Source of the DNA: Bacteroidaceae bacterium
Lineage (GTDB): Bacteria; Bacteroidota; Bacteroidia; Bacteroidales; Bacteroidaceae
Assembly: GCA_017936265.1 (NCBI GenBank)
Contig: JAGBFX010000014.1
Location: 62,001 to 126,000, forward strand
DNA: 64,000 nucleotides
Direction: 5' to 3'
Below the pieces are notes generated by a model that saw only the letters and a program-made list of their open reading frames with translations, did not search any database and had not been told where the DNA came from. The translations under genes and the position numbers were made by a program. Positions 16,938 to 26,546 of this stretch are shown here, piece after piece (position 1 is the stretch's first letter; every line of letters begins with the position of its first letter).

Positions 16938-18617
16938 TTATCTTATGTCAATTATATTCTTGAACTCCTTCCAACCGGGAGCGTTCCTGTAGGCTTCGAG
17001 CGACCCTGCAGGCACAACAATCACAATTCGTTCCTTAGGCGGTATACGCCAGTTACTTTGATGAACAAGGTCGAAGTTCCTGTCACCAAGCAATGGCGGT
17101 ATCTTGCCGGCACAATATATGAACTCAATTGAAGGGCAGTCAAAGAATGCACCGGTTTCAATCTCCTCAAGCGTTTCGGGCAGCCATATGGCAGTAAGAT
17201 AAGGCAACCAACGGAAAGCTCCCGAAGCTATTCTCTTGGGCCTGTACTCCTGCAAACCAATATGAAGTTGACAATGGCCGAGTCCTGTACCGCCAACGAC
17301 TGTAAGTGTACCCTTTTCAACCACTGCATTACGGTAACAGTAGTAATATGGATTCTCCTCGGGAATATCAATCTCCTCAAGCAGATGGCACCCTTCGAAC
17401 ACACAGCTATACCTGAGACCTGACCCGAAATTCTTCAAAGAGGCAGGCAGTTCTGCACGTCTGAGACCGGTGCAATTTGAAAAGGCAGCATCATCGATTG
17501 TCTCTACACCTTCTTCCACAACAAGCTCATCAATTCCATAGCAGCAGGAGAATGCCCTTTCACCAATCCTTTTCACATTGGCAGGAATAACGAGACGCCC
17601 TTTCAGCCCACTGCCGAAAAACGCACCATGTTCAATTTCAACCACAGATGAAGGGATATGGAAATCTGTCACATCTACATATTCGAAAGCATCTTTTGCA
17701 ATAACTTTTGTTCCTTTAGGGATTTTAGTTGTAGTACAGGCCTGCACTAAACGGTCATTCTCACTCTCAATAATGGCATTGCATCCCTTGCGGCTGTCAT
17801 ATACCCTGTTACCCTTCTTGACTTTTATTGATTTCAGCTGCTTTGTATTTGCAAAGGCAGACGGGGATACTTTCATTACCGATGCCGGTATTACAATACT
17901 CTCAATTGAGGTTCCATAAAAGGCTCTGCCACCAATCTCTTCAAGTCCCTCGTGCAGTGTAACGCCCGATAACCATTTTCCAGCTTTAAAAGCGCAATCC
18001 TCAATTACCCTTACACTGCCAGGAATATCAATGGCAAAAGGTTCTGTTCCACGCTCAGAAAGAATCCAAAAAGCATTACGGGCAATAACCTCTACCCCGT
18101 CAGGAATTATTGTGTTCCTGCAACCGAACAGCAAAGTATTGATACCGCTCTCGATTATTGCATTACATCCATTACGGCTGTCATACACTTTGTTACCTTC
18201 ATCAACAGCAAGGTGCTTCAATGAGTCAAGACCGACAAAGGCGTTGAGACAGATGTTTGTAACACTTGAAGGAACCGTTATGCTCTTCATCTGTATGCAC
18301 CCGGCGAAAGCACAACTTTTGATTTCAATTATTGTGTTCGGCATAACCACCGATAACAACCCGTTTATTCTATGGAAAGCATATTCTCCAATTATGGCAA
18401 CCGTATACTCCTTGCCTTCATTCATTACCTTCGCGGGTATGAAGATGACTTCCCTTGGAGAACACGGGTCATCTTCTTCATGATAAGATACTATCTTGCA
18501 AAGCCTGTCTTCCTCGGAAACGACCTTATAATAGATGCCATCAACAATAAAATCATACGCCGATGCACAGCAAGGCAACAACACCGCCAACAGACAAACA
18601 AAAATATTCTTTTTCAT
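16938..18617 (-). CDS. Secreted BspA-type leucine-rich repeat protein (copy 2)
   Basis: 559 residues with a signal peptide (cleavage near SAYD). The body is a run of LRR_5 repeats of the BspA type, recognised by recurring blocks such as VVMPNTIIEIKSCAFAGC and LVIPANVKRIGERAFSCC, each about 23 residues. Two blocks contain GNKVYDS(R)NGCNAIIES, a variation shared with its neighbour. The C-terminus YRNAPGWKEFKNII is typical of the end of such proteins. There is no type IX secretion domain. BspA proteins of oral and gut Bacteroidetes bind host matrix or other cells. It is the tandem paralogue of the upstream gene, 18 nt away. Confidence 0.9.
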   Translation of the reverse strand: MKKNIFVCLLAVLLPCCASAYDFIVDGIYYKVVSEEDRLCKIVSYHEEDDPCSPREVIFIPAKVMNEGKEYTVAIIGEYAFHRINGLLSVVMPNTIIEIKSCAFAGCIQMKSITVPSSVTNICLNAFVGLDSLKHLAVDEGNKVYDSRNGCNAIIESGINTLLFGCRNTIIPDGVEVIARNAFWILSERGTEPFAIDIPGSVRVIEDCAFKAGKWLSGVTLHEGLEEIGGRAFYGTSIESIVIPASVMKVSPSAFANTKQLKSIKVKKGNRVYDSRKGCNAIIESENDRLVQACTTTKIPKGTKVIAKDAFEYVDVTDFHIPSSVVEIEHGAFFGSGLKGRLVIPANVKRIGERAFSCCYGIDELVVEEGVETIDDAAFSNCTGLRRAELPASLKNFGSGLRYSCVFEGCHLLEEIDIPEENPYYYCYRNAVVEKGTLTVVGGTGLGHCQLHIGLQEYRPKRIASGAFRWLPYLTAIWLPETLEEIETGAFFDCPSIEFIYCAGKIPPLLGDRNFDLVHQSNWRIPPKERIVIVVPAGSLEAYRNAPGWKEFKNIIDIR

Positions 18618-18635
18618 ATTCTCCTGTTGTTATCA

Positions 18636-20327
18636 TCAGTTCTCTATTATACGCTTGAACTCTTTCCAGCCCGGAGCGTTCCTGTAGGCGTCGAGTGACC
18701 CCTCGGGCACAACTACAGTCACACATTCCTCAATTGGAATGTTCCAGTCACTTTCGTAATTGTTAAGGACAAAAGCCTTATCCCCAAGCACAGGCGGTAC
18801 CTTGCCGGCGCAATGTATGAGCCGCAATGACGGACAAGCGTAGAATGCATAGGATTCAATCTCCTCAACCGACTCGGGGAGCCATACGCTTGTGAGCATG
18901 CGGAAACCGGCAAATGCCTGCGAAGCTATTTTCTTTGGCATATACTGGCGCAATCCATGGTCAATCCGGCACTGGTCAAGAGCATAGCCACTGATGACAG
19001 TGAGTGTCTTCTTGTCAATAATGGCATTGCCGTAACAATAGAAATAGGGATTCTCCTCGGGGATTACAACCTCTGAGAGCAGATGACAATCATCGAACAG
19101 GAACCTGTACTTCTCATCAGGATTACCTATTTTCTTCAATGATACCGGCAAATGGACTCTTCTCAAATTGATGCAGTTGCTGAACGCAGAAGTCTCAATA
19201 CTCTCTACCCCCTCCTCTACAATAATCTCTTCAAGCCCGAAGCAGGAAGAGAAAGCACGGCTGCCAATACTCTTCACACTACCAGGGACAACAATGCGTT
19301 TCATTGCATCACTGCCATTGAAAGCACCGTTCTCAATCTTTACGACTGAAGAAGGTATCTCAACCGAAGGCACATCCACGCCGCCGAATGCACTGTTCCC
19401 TATTACCTTTACACCTTCAGGTATTACTGTTTCTACGCATGCCTGAATAAGCCTGTCGCCAGTGCTCTCAATGATTGCGTTGCATCCCTTGCGGCTGTCA
19501 TAGACCTTGTTTCCCCTGTTTACCTTTATTGACGTGAGTTTAGGGTTGTTACGGAAAGCACTCGGGTCAATCCTTTTGACCGATTTCGGGATGACAAGAC
19601 TCTCTATTGATGTTCCGTCAAAAGCCCAACCCTCAATAACTTCAACGCCTTCGTGCAGCACAACCGCGTTCAACCATTTTCGCCCGGCGAATGCGCTCGA
19701 CTTGATAACCTTGACACTACCTGGGATTTCGAGAGCGAAAGGTTCTACCCCTCTATCGGGCACGGGCCAAAAGGCATTGCGGGCAATGACCTCAACACCA
19801 TCGGGGATTACAGTGCTCTTGCAGCCGAACTGCAATGTAGCAGTCTTGCTCTTGATGATTGCATTGCATCCTTTGCGGCTGTCGTAGACCTTGTTGCCCT
19901 CATCAACAACAAGGCTTGTCAAAGATGCGAGAATCTGGAATGCTCCGGGCTCAATTTCCATTACGCTTGCCGGAACTGTAATGCTCTTCAACTGAGGACA
20001 AGATGCGAATGCACAATTCTTTATAAGAAGGATCGTGTTTGGCAGCACAACCGACAGAAGTTCTTCATGGTCGGTAAAAGCCCTCTCTCCAATGGCAGTA
20101 ACGGTATACTCCTTGCCACCGTAGTTCACTTTCTCGGGTACAAAGACAACATCTTTGTAGAACTTGCGCTTAATTGTATACTTTTCATCCTCGTTGCATG
20201 TAACCTCAACGGTTCTCTCTTCCTCGGATGTTATGTTGTAGCAGATTCCATCAACAATAAAATCATGCGCCGATACACAGCAAGGCAACAACACCGCCAA
20301 CAGGCTGAAAACAAAATTCCTTTTCAT
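18636..20327 (-). CDS. Secreted BspA-type leucine-rich repeat protein (copy 1)
   Basis: 563 residues with a signal peptide (SAHD site). It has the same architecture as copy 2: DFIVDGICY start, repeated LRR_5 blocks (LVIPKSVKRIDPSAFRNN, IVVPGSVKSIGSRAFSSC), GNKVYDSRKGCNAIIES blocks and the C-terminal YRNAPGWKEFKRII. By eye, about half of the residues match copy 2 throughout, so the pair arose by duplication and has since diverged. It is the first gene of the operon, with AAGGAT before the ATG and a housekeeping promoter upstream. Surface exposure and ligand are unknown. Confidence 0.9.
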   Translation of the reverse strand: MKRNFVFSLLAVLLPCCVSAHDFIVDGICYNITSEEERTVEVTCNEDEKYTIKRKFYKDVVFVPEKVNYGGKEYTVTAIGERAFTDHEELLSVVLPNTILLIKNCAFASCPQLKSITVPASVMEIEPGAFQILASLTSLVVDEGNKVYDSRKGCNAIIKSKTATLQFGCKSTVIPDGVEVIARNAFWPVPDRGVEPFALEIPGSVKVIKSSAFAGRKWLNAVVLHEGVEVIEGWAFDGTSIESLVIPKSVKRIDPSAFRNNPKLTSIKVNRGNKVYDSRKGCNAIIESTGDRLIQACVETVIPEGVKVIGNSAFGGVDVPSVEIPSSVVKIENGAFNGSDAMKRIVVPGSVKSIGSRAFSSCFGLEEIIVEEGVESIETSAFSNCINLRRVHLPVSLKKIGNPDEKYRFLFDDCHLLSEVVIPEENPYFYCYGNAIIDKKTLTVISGYALDQCRIDHGLRQYMPKKIASQAFAGFRMLTSVWLPESVEEIESYAFYACPSLRLIHCAGKVPPVLGDKAFVLNNYESDWNIPIEECVTVVVPEGSLDAYRNAPGWKEFKRIIEN

Positions 20328-20381
20328 ATCATCCTTTTTATATGTTTCTACTTATATGACGTTCAAAAAAAAGAAACATTA

Positions 20382-20412
20382 CAAAATTATACGATATTTT
20401 TTGAAAACTAAA
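20382..20412 (-). promoter_or_regulatory. Promoter of the LRR-LRR-sigma-anti-sigma operon
   Basis: On the minus strand TTTA (20412-20409), 19 nt, TAATTTTG (20389-20382). The -7 box is exact and the -33 box has one mismatch. The leader is about 50 nt. Confidence 0.65.
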
Positions 20413-20498
20413 TACTCTATCACTTATAAAGCAATGGAGAGAACCTACCGCTGATAAAAAATCCGACACTATCAGTTGCAGATATCATCCATTATAAA

Positions 20499-20506
20499 TA
20501 ATTTTG
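20499..20506 (+). promoter_or_regulatory. -7 box of the TM2 gene
   Basis: TAATTTTG is an exact match; GTTG lies 20 nt upstream as a partial -33 box. The ATG is 45 nt downstream. Confidence 0.55.
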
Positions 20507-20551
20507 CAGTGATAGTGGAAAAGCGATTATAAACTTCAAAGACCATAGATT

Positions 20552-20872
20552 ATGCCATTCTGTAGAAATTGCGGAGCAGAAGTCAATGAGAATGCTGCCA
20601 TATGCGTACATTGCGGTGCATGGATTAACGAGAATGCCAACAACAATACCCCCAGCCAGGCCAACGACAACCAGTGGCTTATTGTTCTGTTGTTATGTTT
20701 CTTCTTGGGAGGCTTGGGTGTACACCGTTTCTATGTAGGTAAGACCACAACAGGAATTGTCCAGTTGCTTACACTCGGAGGATGCGGCATTTGGGCGATT
20801 ATTGACTTCATAATGATTCTTGTAGGCAGCTTTACCGATGCTAACGGCAACACAATCAAGAGCCGTCTGTAA
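20552..20872 (+). CDS. Zinc-ribbon TM2-domain membrane protein
   Basis: 106 residues. A short zinc ribbon with C4, C7, C18 and C21 comes first, then a Asn-rich linker, then a TM2 domain with two helices and the loop GGLGVHRFYVGKTTTGIVQLLT. The glycine/arginine loop between the helices is the TM2 hallmark. The function of TM2 proteins in bacteria is unknown. The end overlaps the next gene by 35 nt, so the two are translated from one message. Confidence 0.85.
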   Translation: MPFCRNCGAEVNENAAICVHCGAWINENANNNTPSQANDNQWLIVLLLCFFLGGLGVHRFYVGKTTTGIVQLLTLGGCGIWAIIDFIMILVGSFTDANGNTIKSRL

Positions 20873-21140
20873 ACTTGCAGTTCTGCTGCTGTTGCCGATA
20901 GCACTCTATATTGTCCCTACAGACGGGATATTCAACGGCGAGAGCATATGTCTGTTCAAGCGGTTCCTCAACACTGAGTGTTGGGGATGCGGCATGACAC
21001 GCGCCTTCTTCTCGCTCATGTACGGACGCATAGGCCAGGCATGGGAATACAATCCGCTGATAACGGTTGTCTTCCCGCTCCTGTCATGGATATGGAGCAA
21101 AGAGGTGTGGCAGACTTTCAAAAAGACAAGATTATCTTAA
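20838..21140 (+). CDS. DUF2752 membrane protein
   Basis: 100 residues with three hydrophobic stretches. The motif CWGCGMTRAFFSLMYG identifies DUF2752. The ATG at 20838 lies inside the end of the TM2 gene, and no later start preserves the first helix, so translational coupling is likely. TM2 and DUF2752 genes often stand side by side in Bacteroidetes, which hints at a shared but unknown envelope role. Confidence 0.8.
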   Translation: MLTATQSRAVCKLAVLLLLPIALYIVPTDGIFNGESICLFKRFLNTECWGCGMTRAFFSLMYGRIGQAWEYNPLITVVFPLLSWIWSKEVWQTFKKTRLS

Positions 21141-21159
21141 GAGGTATTTGGTCACATAA

Positions 21160-21205
21160 TTACACGAGAGATGAGCAGCCGGATGGCTGCTCATCTCTCG
21201 TGTAA
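21160..21205. terminator. Bidirectional terminator, perfect 21-bp stem
   Basis: TTACACGAGAGATGAGCAGCC pairs completely with its complement across a GGAT loop. It lies between the convergent DUF2752 and tyrS genes and can serve both. Confidence 0.85.
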
Positions 21206-21216
21206 ATTATCAGTAA

Positions 21217-22512
21217 TTACTTCGCTATAATGAGGAAGTAGTTCTTCTTGCCTTTCTGGACAAGGATATACTTGTCATTGAGCAGATTCTCACAGTTGAT
21301 TATCTGGTCGAAAGCTGCAAGTTTCTCCTTATTTACAGAGACACCACCACCCTGCACCAGCTTGCGCATCTCGCCCTTTGAAGCGAAGATTGCAGCAAGG
21401 TCGGTCGTAAGGTCTACGGCCTTCACGCCCTCAGCAAGCGCATCGCGTGACACCTCGAACTGAGGCACACCGTCGAACACTGCAAGCAGAGTATCCTCAT
21501 CGAGTGAGCGCAAAGCCTCGGTAGATGCATTGCCGAAGAGGATGTTCGATGCCTCGACGGCCTTGTTATACTCCTCCTCGCCATGAACAAGCAGTGTAAC
21601 CTCCATTGCCAGACGTTTCTGCAACAGACGCATGTGAGGAGCCTGGGCATGTTCAGCAACAAGAGCCTCTATCTCCTCGCGGCATATTGATGTGAATATC
21701 TTGATATACTTCTCGGCATCCTCATCACTTACGTTAAGCCAGAACTGGTAGAAACGGTATGGCGATGTGTAGCGCTTGTCAAGCCATATGTTGCCCTGCT
21801 CGGTCTTGCCGAACTTCTTGCCGTCGGCCTTTGTGATAAGAGGACAAGTGAGCGCAAACACCTCGTTGCCCGACATCTTGCGTATCATCTCGGTACCGGT
21901 AGTGATGTTGCCCCACTGGTCGGCACCGCCAAGCTGGAGCTTGCAGCCGTAGGTCTCGTTCAGATGAACATAGTCGTAACCCTGCAGCAACTGGTAGGTA
22001 AACTCGGTAAATGACATGCCGTCAGTACCGGCCTCGCCCGAGAGACGGCGCTTTACTGAATCCTTTGACATCATGTAGTTCACGGTAATCATCTTACCGA
22101 TGTTGCGGATGAAATCGAGGAATGTGAACTCCTTCATCCAGTCGTAGTTGTTCACGAGAACTGCCGCATTGGGCGCATCGCTGTCAAAATCGAGGAAACG
22201 TGCAAGCTGTTTCTTCAGTGCCTCCTGATTGTGGCGCAGCTTCTCCTCATCGATAAGGACACGCTCCTTTGACTTGCCCGACGGGTCGCCTATCATACCT
22301 GTAGCGCCACCGATGAGCGCAATGGGCTTATGGCCGCAAAGCTGGAAGTGACGCAGCATCATCACACCTACAAGGTGACCGATATGGAGCGAGTCTGCTG
22401 TAGGGTCAATGCCCAAATAAGCGCTTGTAAGCTCCTTCTGCAACTGTTCCTCTGTTCCAGGGGTCATATCCTGAATCATACCCCTCCATTTAAGTTCCTG
22501 TACAAAATTCAT
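21217..22512 (-). CDS. tyrS: Tyrosyl-tRNA synthetase
   Basis: 431 residues, class I aminoacyl-tRNA synthetase. The ATP-binding HIGH motif is at 43-46 (LHIGHL) and the KMSKS equivalent is KFGKT (233-237), the form found in bacterial Tyr[12 protein letters not shown] is the family-specific tyrosine/ATP-site block. A C-terminal S4 RNA-binding domain (about 350-431) is present. It charges tRNA-Tyr. It follows the metallohydrolase gene by 28 nt and is the last gene of the tamL operon. Confidence 0.97.
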   Translation of the reverse strand: MNFVQELKWRGMIQDMTPGTEEQLQKELTSAYLGIDPTADSLHIGHLVGVMMLRHFQLCGHKPIALIGGATGMIGDPSGKSKERVLIDEEKLRHNQEALKKQLARFLDFDSDAPNAAVLVNNYDWMKEFTFLDFIRNIGKMITVNYMMSKDSVKRRLSGEAGTDGMSFTEFTYQLLQGYDYVHLNETYGCKLQLGGADQWGNITTGTEMIRKMSGNEVFALTCPLITKADGKKFGKTEQGNIWLDKRYTSPYRFYQFWLNVSDEDAEKYIKIFTSICREEIEALVAEHAQAPHMRLLQKRLAMEVTLLVHGEEEYNKAVEASNILFGNASTEALRSLDEDTLLAVFDGVPQFEVSRDALAEGVKAVDLTTDLAAIFASKGEMRKLVQGGGVSVNKEKLAAFDQIINCENLLNDKYILVQKGKKNYFLIIAK

Positions 22513-22540
22513 AGCTGTTATATTTTAATCGTTAACATTC

Positions 22541-23344
22541 TTAAAGCCTGTAAAGCGGTGACGGCGTAGTGCGCTTGAGCACATTGAGCTGTACATCCTT
22601 GCCTGCGATGATGCCGTACTGCGAGAACTCCATTGTCACTGCCTTGTAGGCAAGTTCAGGATGATTGTTCTCCTCGCTGAGATGACAGAGCCATATATAT
22701 TTCAGATGCTCATTGAAATGCGATGCCAGATACTTCGCTGTCTCCTGATTGCTCATATGCCCGCGGGGACCCGACACGCGCACCTTGAGGAACTGCGGAT
22801 AGCGTCCCATGGCAAGCATCTGCTCCTCGTAGTTGGACTCGATGACAAGGTAGTTCGCCTGGTCAACATACGATGACACCACCTCTGTTATCTCACCGAG
22901 GTCGGTTGCGATACAGAACTTCTTCTCGCCTACCTCAATGAAGTAACCTACATTGTCGCTGCCGTCGTGCGGCACCTCGAACGGGGTAATCTCAAAATCG
23001 CGGAAGATGATTTTCTCCTCTTTCTCCAAATACCGCACATACATCGGGTCGATGAGTTTGGTCGTACAATAGTTATGTGTTATACCCTTGTGCACCTCCT
23101 TGGTCGCATATACCGGGATATTGGCTTTTCCCGAAATGACACCGAGCGACTTTATGTGGTCGGCATGGTCATGTGTCACGAATATGGCACAGATTGACTC
23201 AAAAGGGATATTCTCCTTCTTCAAGGCCGCACGTATGGTCTTCGAAGGGATACCCGCATCAATGAGAATGCCATAATCGCCCACCCCAAGGTAGTAGCAA
23301 TTTCCGCAGCTTCCGCTGCCGATACTCATAAAACGAATCTCCAT
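22541..23344 (-). CDS. MBL-fold metallohydrolase (YycJ/WalJ-like)
   Basis: 267 residues from ATG 23344; a GTG 11 codons upstream is rejected because family members begin close to the first strand (MEIRFMSIGSGSCGN). The metal-binding motif THDHADH is at 57-63. Further ligands are likely the His in EVPHDGSDN, the Asp in CIATDLGE and the His of LCHLSEENN. Relatives are called YycJ/WalJ, exonuclease-like enzymes involved in DNA mismatch processing in Firmicutes. Placed between tamL and tyrS with short gaps (39 and 28 nt). Confidence 0.9.
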   Translation of the reverse strand: MEIRFMSIGSGSCGNCYYLGVGDYGILIDAGIPSKTIRAALKKENIPFESICAIFVTHDHADHIKSLGVISGKANIPVYATKEVHKGITHNYCTTKLIDPMYVRYLEKEEKIIFRDFEITPFEVPHDGSDNVGYFIEVGEKKFCIATDLGEITEVVSSYVDQANYLVIESNYEEQMLAMGRYPQFLKVRVSGPRGHMSNQETAKYLASHFNEHLKYIWLCHLSEENNHPELAYKAVTMEFSQYGIIAGKDVQLNVLKRTTPSPLYRL

Positions 23345-23383
23345 ATATATAATTTTCTTTTTTCCAAACAAAAGCACCGTACA

Positions 23384-25690
23384 TCAGAACGGATAACCGA
23401 TTGCGAAATGCAACGCGAAATCCCTGCCGAAGTCAGGTTTTATTATAGGGTACTTCTCCTTTCCGCTGAAAGCGGGGTTTATCGCTTTCATTGCGGCATC
23501 GAGACGGAAGACGAACATATCCATCTCGAGTCTGAATCCAAGGCCGTAGGAGAAAGCCAGATCCTTGTAGAAACTATCAATCTTGAATTGTCCGCCGGGC
23601 TGTTCTTTGTATGAACGTATGGTCCATATGTTTCCGGCATCGATGAACACCGCCGAATGCAGTTTCCAGAAGAGGTGCGAACGGTACTCGATATTGACAT
23701 CCAGTTTCATATCGCCCGACTGGTTGATGAAGTCGATGTTCGTTCCGCTGTTCCTGTAACGTCCAGGACCGAGGGTACGCACAGTCCATCCACGCATACC
23801 GTTGGCACCGCCTGCGAAGTAACGCTTCTCGAACGGCAGTATGCGTGAGTTGCCGTACGGATAAGCGATGCCGAAACCGAAATGCGCCACGAACGAGTTG
23901 CGGTCATCAATCCTCACGCGGGCAGTAAAGTCAAAGTCGCCCTTTACATATTGTGCGTAGGCGATATTGAGGAAATTATACTGGCCGTCACTGCTCTTTG
24001 AAGCATTCAGCAAGGTCGAACCGAGATAAAGCAGGTTACCCGAGCACTCCGCTCCGGCACGCAACGAATAGGCTACACGCTCATGACGCCTTGAGTTGTC
24101 GAGTGAGGAGTTATAGGAGTATGTGTATCCCAATTTTGTAATCAACAGATTCTCATAGTTGTACTTGAGGATTGAGTTACGGTTCGAGATACTGTCGAGA
24201 TACTCACTCTTGAATGTCTCCGAAATCCATGGCACATAGATGTAGTTGAGGTCGAGCAGGTCGAGCCTGTGTGTGGCCTCCTCTCTCTTGCTCCACAGGT
24301 AGCTCCATGAAGCCGACAGCACCTTGCGGTTGAACTCGGGACGCTCCTGGGTGTTGAACTTGAGGGTAAACATTGTAGATGACATGAGCATACGCTTCTC
24401 GGCCGGCACGAACCTTGATGCTACACCACCCTTGAAACGGAGACTGAGCTCGGCACCATATTCAAGGAACCTCTCTCCTGTATATCCGCGAAGGTTCGAC
24501 ACGGCCTCATATGCACCGAAGAGACGCAACGACAGCAGTTCCGACCCTTTGAATAGGTTGCGGTCGGAGAATGTCAGTGCCGCCGCAGCACCCAGGTCAC
24601 CGGCAGTATTCGTACCTTCCAGCTCAAACCCCACAGTACGCCTCTTGTTCCTCTCGTACATGATGTAGCAATCGAGCAGAGCCGTATCGGTGTACTCTAC
24701 CATTCTCACAGTAGAATATTTAAGTGCCGGCAACTGTACGAACGAGTTCTGTGTCCTCTCCACTGCATCCTGGGAATATAGTTCGCCGCGCTCGACATAG
24801 GTATTGCTTGCAAGCAGACGTGGACGGACAACAGCATCATCGCCCTTGTAATAGATGAGATGCTCCCCATAAGGCATTATCTTGCACTGGGCAAGCATAG
24901 TCTCATCTAGATGAAGACCAGCACCCGACACAAAGAATATGTTGTTCACTCTGTACTGCCTGTGCTTCACAGGGTCGGCATCGGCCGAAGGGGTAAAGAG
25001 CGCAATGTTCATTGTCAACTTTACCTTGTCCGAATGGTGTACCGTATCGGCGATGTAGGTTATATACTCTTTCTGGAAACGGTAGTAACCGTTGTTCCTC
25101 AGAAGGTCGGTTATGCGCTTACGCTCATTCTCAAGACGTTCGATACTGAAAGGCATTCCCTTCTTGAGCAACGAAGAGGCAGAATCGGCTACAAGCATCC
25201 TTTCAAGTTCCTTGTCTTCGGTAACAAGATTCATCTCTGAGACATAATATCTTTCACGCTCATGAAGATAGTATGTAGCCACGGTACGTCTCTTCTTCTC
25301 ATCCATGTCGCACTGCAGGTCAACGGTAGCATGCAGATAGCCGTCGTTACGCAACATCTGCTCGATGTTGCTCCTGGTTCTCTCGGCAAGTTCCTCGCTG
25401 TAGATTACAGGTGCTTCGCCCATTCTACGCAATGCACGGTTCACCCACTTTGTAGAGTCCTTGCCCGAGAGGGCATATGTACGCATGGGAATGCGCGCGA
25501 GGCTGAACCATTTTGAATTGGGCTGCTGGCGCACATAAGCGTGCGCCTTGGCAGCATTGTCCATATTGGTGTTTGATACAATAACCACGTCATCGAGCAG
25601 GTACTTGCCCTCGGGAATGAACTTGTTCACCGAGCAGGAAAGCACCATGAGGCTACACAGGAGCATCAATATTACCTTTCTCAACGACAT
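23384..25690 (-). CDS. tamL: TamL: lipidated TamA/BamA-like outer-membrane assembly protein
   Basis: 768 residues from ATG 25690. A lipoprotein signal ends at C19 (LMVLSC), then POTRA-like repeats occupy roughly residues 30-350, and a C-terminal Omp85 barrel (surface antigen D15 type) follows, with the motif FAGGANGMRGW and a final Phe (HFAIGYPF). A lipid anchor on an Omp85 protein is the mark of Bacteroidetes TamL, reported to support outer-membrane homeostasis together with TamB. No tamB is in the window. Longer frames upstream run into the divergent TrmH gene and are discarded. A -7 box TATATTTG (25725-25718) is 28 nt upstream. Confidence 0.88.
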   Translation of the reverse strand: MSLRKVILMLLCSLMVLSCSVNKFIPEGKYLLDDVVIVSNTNMDNAAKAHAYVRQQPNSKWFSLARIPMRTYALSGKDSTKWVNRALRRMGEAPVIYSEELAERTRSNIEQMLRNDGYLHATVDLQCDMDEKKRRTVATYYLHERERYYVSEMNLVTEDKELERMLVADSASSLLKKGMPFSIERLENERKRITDLLRNNGYYRFQKEYITYIADTVHHSDKVKLTMNIALFTPSADADPVKHRQYRVNNIFFVSGAGLHLDETMLAQCKIMPYGEHLIYYKGDDAVVRPRLLASNTYVERGELYSQDAVERTQNSFVQLPALKYSTVRMVEYTDTALLDCYIMYERNKRRTVGFELEGTNTAGDLGAAAALTFSDRNLFKGSELLSLRLFGAYEAVSNLRGYTGERFLEYGAELSLRFKGGVASRFVPAEKRMLMSSTMFTLKFNTQERPEFNRKVLSASWSYLWSKREEATHRLDLLDLNYIYVPWISETFKSEYLDSISNRNSILKYNYENLLITKLGYTYSYNSSLDNSRRHERVAYSLRAGAECSGNLLYLGSTLLNASKSSDGQYNFLNIAYAQYVKGDFDFTARVRIDDRNSFVAHFGFGIAYPYGNSRILPFEKRYFAGGANGMRGWTVRTLGPGRYRNSGTNIDFINQSGDMKLDVNIEYRSHLFWKLHSAVFIDAGNIWTIRSYKEQPGGQFKIDSFYKDLAFSYGLGFRLEMDMFVFRLDAAMKAINPAFSGKEKYPIIKPDFGRDFALHFAIGYPF

Positions 25691-25787
25691 AATTAGTGTA
25701 ATTTTAAAAAATTCTTGCAAATATACGAAAATCTTGGAAGAATTGAAGTAGATTTGTACTACTTTAACGATAGAGAGAAGGACAAAA

Positions 25788-26546
25788 ATGCTAAGCAAAG
25801 CGACACTTAAACTGATATCATCACTCGACCGGAAAAAATTCAGGAAAGAGAGCGGGCTGTTCGTTGCCGAAGGCGGAAAATGTATCAACGACCTCATTGA
25901 GTGCGGCATTAAGGCCGTAAGGATTCTGGCGACAGAGGAGTGGCTTGCATGCCATACCGTAAAAGGCAAGCAGGATGTTACCGTCGTGAGCGATGATGAG
26001 CTCAAACGTGCCAGTTTCCTGCGCACCCCGCAGGGAGTCCTCGCCCTGTTCAGACAGCCACTGCACGAGATTGACCTTGAGGCACCGAAAAAGAGACTTT
26101 GCCTTGCCCTTGATGATGTACAGGACCCCGGCAACCTAGGAACAATCGTGCGCATTGCCGACTGGTTCGGCATTGAGGAGATATATTGCTCTCATGGATG
26201 CGCCGACATATACAACCCAAAGACTGTACAGGCCACAATGGGCGCGATAGGAAGAATAAGAATCTTCTACACCGATTTACCGTCACTCCTCGGAAGCGTC
26301 AAGGGAGAGACTCCGATATACGGCACATTCCTTGACGGGGAGAACATGTACGGCAAACAGTTGGAGAACAGAGGAATAATTGTCATGGGCAATGAGGGAA
26401 AAGGTATCGGCGACGGGTGCGCGCAACACATCAGCGAGCGTCTTTTCATACCCAACTATCCCGAAGGACGCAGCACGTCGGAGTCACTGAACGTCTCCAC
26501 GGCCACAGCCATAATATGCAGTGAGTTCCGTCGCAGGATGGGCTGA
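25788..26546 (+). CDS. TrmH/SpoU-family RNA 2'-O-methyltransferase
   Basis: 252 residues. The SPOUT knot motifs are all visible: DDVQDPGNLGTIVRIADWFG (motif 1), IIVMGNEGKGI (motif 2) and SLNVSTATAI (motif 3). An N-terminal substrate-binding domain of about 90 residues precedes them. The enzyme transfers a methyl group from SAM to a ribose in rRNA or tRNA; the target site cannot be told. It is divergent from tamL. Confidence 0.93.
   Translation: MLSKATLKLISSLDRKKFRKESGLFVAEGGKCINDLIECGIKAVRILATEEWLACHTVKGKQDVTVVSDDELKRASFLRTPQGVLALFRQPLHEIDLEAPKKRLCLALDDVQDPGNLGTIVRIADWFGIEEIYCSHGCADIYNPKTVQATMGAIGRIRIFYTDLPSLLGSVKGETPIYGTFLDGENMYGKQLENRGIIVMGNEGKGIGDGCAQHISERLFIPNYPEGRSTSESLNVSTATAIICSEFRRRMG

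Noticed and set aside
25691..26173. Extension of the tamL frame to 929 codons
   Set aside because: The added part is antisense to the TrmH gene and would place the -7 box inside the gene. The lipoprotein signal at 25690 gives a natural start.
23384..26546. tamL, metallohydrolase and TrmH genes as a new secretion system
   Set aside because: TamL and TrmH are each well explained by known families, and they are divergent.
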